From Reichenbachiella faecimaris (GTDB lineage Bacteria; Bacteroidota; Bacteroidia; Cytophagales; Cyclobacteriaceae), in assembly GCF_900176375.1 (NCBI RefSeq), contig NZ_FWYF01000002.1, positions 1 to 64,000 on the forward strand: 64,000 nucleotides of DNA. Reading direction: 5' to 3'. The translations under genes and the position numbers were made by a program. Below the pieces are notes generated by a model that saw nothing but the letters and a program-made list of their open reading frames with translations, ran no database searches and was not told the DNA's origin. Shown in pieces: positions 62,079 through 64,000 of this stretch; positions within the stretch are counted from its first letter, which is position 1, and each line of letters opens with the position of its first letter.

Positions 62079-62999
62079 TCAGTAGGCTCTTTCTAGTGGT
62101 AGAGTAGAACATCTCAAAAGGCCTTCCATTTTGGCCGTTTCACTGTAAGGCACTTTTTCAACCTTAAAGCCTCTTCGTTCCAGCTCGTCATTCAGTCGAG
62201 TAAATCCTTGCTCGCTAATAATAATTTCTGGCGAAATGGAGAACACATTAGAGTTCATGTGGTACATTTCATCCTTGGAGATCTCTAGGCAGTTTTCCTG
62301 ACCAAAATGGCTCACTACCAGTTCGTAATCTCTTTCGTTTTTGAAACCACCCTTGTAGATGATACATTGATCATTGCCAATCGGCTGAAAACAACAGTCG
62401 AGATGTAAGGCGTTTTCTTTGGGGTCATCATCAGACTTCTTGAGCTCAAAAGCATAAAACTCACAGTTTGGGAACTGATCTCTCAAAAATTCCACACCTG
62501 CACGGTTAGTCCTACTTACCTTGTACTTGTTGTAATCCTCATCTTCCGAATAGCCAATATAGAGTTTCTCCTTCCATGGCATCACGTCCCCGCCTTCAGC
62601 ATAAGCACCTTCTGGCATTCTTAAGATCTGTTCAGGGTTGATTTGATCAAGCAAATAATTAATACCATCCCTTTCGCTCGCTCGATCATCAATAATGTTA
62701 GGGACGATGAATTTATCACCAATCACGAAACCAATATCACGTGCAAACACCTGATTGGTATCAGAGAGTACCTCAGGTCGATAAACTTCAACTCCATATT
62801 TTTTAAGTGCGCTAGCTACAGCTTCCATTTCATTTATTATGTCTTCCTCTTTTGGGAAGGTTCCATCGAGAATGTGTTCCCTTGATTTGGGATCGTATGC
62901 TTCTTCGATAGCAGGTACTCCACCAAAACTTTCGCCTGTACCAAGTACAACCGACTTCAGCGGAGCAGTTTCGTCTTTAATTAAAATATTAATCATCAA
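62079..62999 (-). CDS. Arginine deiminase/DDAH-family hydrolase
   Basis: The 306-residue protein has the same five-bladed guanidine-modifying fold: VFARDIGFVIGDKFIVPN, PEGAYAEGGDVMPW, the catalytic-His segment ALHLDCCFQPIGND and the nucleophile Cys in KMEGLLRCSTLPLERAY. It resembles dimethylargininase and single-domain arginine deiminases; the substrate cannot be fixed by eye. It is the first gene of the operon with ctlX and argS and diverges from the arginine decarboxylase gene. The three enzymes could form a route from arginine through citrulline to ornithine. Confidence 0.82.
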   Translation of the reverse strand: MMINILIKDETAPLKSVVLGTGESFGGVPAIEEAYDPKSREHILDGTFPKEEDIINEMEAVASALKKYGVEVYRPEVLSDTNQVFARDIGFVIGDKFIVPNIIDDRASERDGINYLLDQINPEQILRMPEGAYAEGGDVMPWKEKLYIGYSEDEDYNKYKVSRTNRAGVEFLRDQFPNCEFYAFELKKSDDDPKENALHLDCCFQPIGNDQCIIYKGGFKNERDYELVVSHFGQENCLEISKDEMYHMNSNVFSISPEIIISEQGFTRLNDELERRGFKVEKVPYSETAKMEGLLRCSTLPLERAY

Positions 63000-63018
63000 A
63001 TTCGGGTTTTTGGGACGG

Positions 63019-63072
63019 CAAATTTAACAGGAATTTTAGCAATTACGATGATGCGTATTAAACATAAATTTG
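63019..63072. promoter_or_regulatory. Divergent promoters of the ADI-ctlX-argS operon and speA
   Basis: TAAATTTG occurs on the minus strand at 63026-63019, 20 bases before the ATG at 62999, and on the plus strand at 63065-63072, about 50 bases before the ATG at 63121. Both match TAnnTTTG. The -33 elements are not clear on either side. Confidence 0.45.
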
Positions 63073-63120
63073 CAGATATTTGCTCGTTTACTTAAGCTCT
63101 AATTTTACCTTGCTGTTTAA

Positions 63121-64000
63121 ATGAAAAAGTACCGTGACTTAATTGACCAAACCTTTTATTTTCCTACTCAGGAATTTGACGTAAAGAACAACCAGCTATT
63201 CTTTAATGGGGTAAATCTCATGAACATCATCAAAGAGCATGGTACACCACTCAAACTAACCTATCTGCCCAAGATTTCTGAAAACATCCAAAACGCAAAA
63301 GCAATATTTGCTGAAGCGATCAAGAAAAAGAAATATAACGGAAGCTATACCTATTGCTACTGCACGAAGTCAAACCATTTTTCTTTTGTGCTCGAGGAAG
63401 CTTTAAAAAACAATATCCATATCGAGACTTCCTCTGCTTACGACATTTCTATTGTGGAGGCTTTGTTCGAAAGAGGGTTGATCACTAAAGACACCTACAT
63501 CATTTGTAATGGATACAAGCGTCCACATTATTTAGAAAAGATTACTCAGTTGCTTAATGCTGGGTTCAAAAATTGCTTGCCCATTTTGGATAACCTGATG
63601 GAACTGGATTACTATGAGGAGCATGTGAAGAAGCCGTTCAATATGGGCATGAGGCTCGCCGCAGATGAAGAACCTAACTTCGAATTCTACACTTCTCGCC
63701 TCGGGATTAGATATGGAGATGTCATTGATTACTATCAAAACAGAATCAAGGATAAATCTAAGGGCCAGCTAAAAATGCTTCATTATTTTATCAATACAGG
63801 AATAAAAGATACTGCCTACTACTGGAGTGAACTCAGCAGATTTGTGTACAAATATGCTGAACTAAAAAAGGTTTGCCCTGAGCTTGAAGCCGTGGATATT
63901 GGAGGTGGTTTTCCTATAAAGAACTCCTTGCATTTTGAATATGATTATAAGTACATGGCAGAGCAAATCATTGAAAACATTCAATGGATTTGTAAAAAGA
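63121..64000 (+). CDS. speA: Arginine decarboxylase (partial, continues past window)
   Basis: The first 293 residues are inside the window and the frame is open at the edge. The protein is a fold-type III PLP enzyme: TYCYCTKSNHF (~77-87) holds the PLP lysine in the form found in Bacteroidota SpeA, followed by HIETSSAYDISIVEALFERG, FYTSRLGIRYGDVIDYY, MLHYFINTGIKDT and the phosphate loop region AVDIGGGFPIKNS. It makes agmatine from arginine for polyamine synthesis. Divergence from genes for two arginine-type hydrolases makes a shared arginine theme. Confidence 0.88.
   Translation, partial: MKKYRDLIDQTFYFPTQEFDVKNNQLFFNGVNLMNIIKEHGTPLKLTYLPKISENIQNAKAIFAEAIKKKKYNGSYTYCYCTKSNHFSFVLEEALKNNIHIETSSAYDISIVEALFERGLITKDTYIICNGYKRPHYLEKITQLLNAGFKNCLPILDNLMELDYYEEHVKKPFNMGMRLAADEEPNFEFYTSRLGIRYGDVIDYYQNRIKDKSKGQLKMLHYFINTGIKDTAYYWSELSRFVYKYAELKKVCPELEAVDIGGGFPIKNSLHFEYDYKYMAEQIIENIQWICKK

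Noticed and set aside
1-64000. CRISPR arrays, tRNA or rRNA genes, transposases, phage genes
   Set aside because: None was seen in intergenic regions or among coding regions; the protein repeats are diverged domain repeats, not direct repeats with spacers.

Overview
The window reads as a chromosomal segment of a free-living member of the Bacteroidota, most like the Cytophagia (Reichenbachiella / Marivirga / Fulvivirga type; genus not resolvable from sequence alone). Reasons: type IX secretion C-terminal sorting domains, promoters of the TAnnTTTG type, lineage-typical small genes (DUF4295 after rpmB-rpmG, DUF4301), a eukaryote-type GT3 glycogen synthase, an acidic signal after a lipobox cysteine, and roughly 40% G+C. 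No phage, insertion sequence, CRISPR array, tRNA or rRNA was found.

Layout. 1-13.9 kb (minus strand): the N-terminal 1862 residues of a giant repeat-rich secreted protein whose 3' end lies outside the window, followed by a regulatory block: hybrid kinase 1, a LytTR response regulator, a kinase-like protein with a histidine phosphotransfer (Hpt) domain, and membrane hybrid kinase 2. 14.3-21.1 kb (plus): a T9SS cargo protein, pyrD, ftsK, a LolA-like carrier, an NRDE protein. 21.2-28.3 kb (plus): a beta-propeller protein, a WD40-caspase protein, a FecR-like secreted protein and a CHASE2-like membrane sensor. 28.5-32.0 kb: a large secreted alpha-amylase. 32.1-39.2 kb: CtpA protease, gdhA, three very small genes, a CASTOR/POLLUX-type channel and an unrecognised secreted protein. 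39.3-43.7 kb (minus): a TonB receptor and a surface lipoprotein. 43.9-55.3 kb: a MoxR ATPase, then a glycogen locus (DUF4301, GT3 synthase, GH31, GT4, GH57-like, branching enzyme). 55.4-64 kb: ftsY, rpmB-rpmG-DUF4295, SUI1, menA, then argS with two guanidine-modifying enzymes, diverging from speA.

The most interesting unit is 1-13.9 kb. Both hybrid kinases end in an Hpt-like domain whose phospho-accepting histidine is replaced (Asp757, Gly1014). The neighbouring kinase-like protein has lost its ATP-binding motifs but keeps a good Hpt histidine (His399) and an H-box histidine (His151). I infer a split phosphorelay: hybrid kinases to shared phosphotransferase to LytTR regulator. The 9-base sequence ACTCGGTGA occurs as a perfect direct repeat with 21-base period upstream of the giant gene, and again with the same period and geometry upstream of the phosphotransferase gene, as expected for a LytTR operator. 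The relay therefore probably controls the giant surface protein and its own middle component.

Two other regions may hold undescribed biology: the WD40-caspase / FecR-like / CHASE2-like operon, and the DUF4301 gene directly behind the UDP-glucose-type glycogen synthase, whose motifs resemble sugar-nucleotide pyrophosphorylases. All coordinates, motifs and alignments were read by eye; no search was run.
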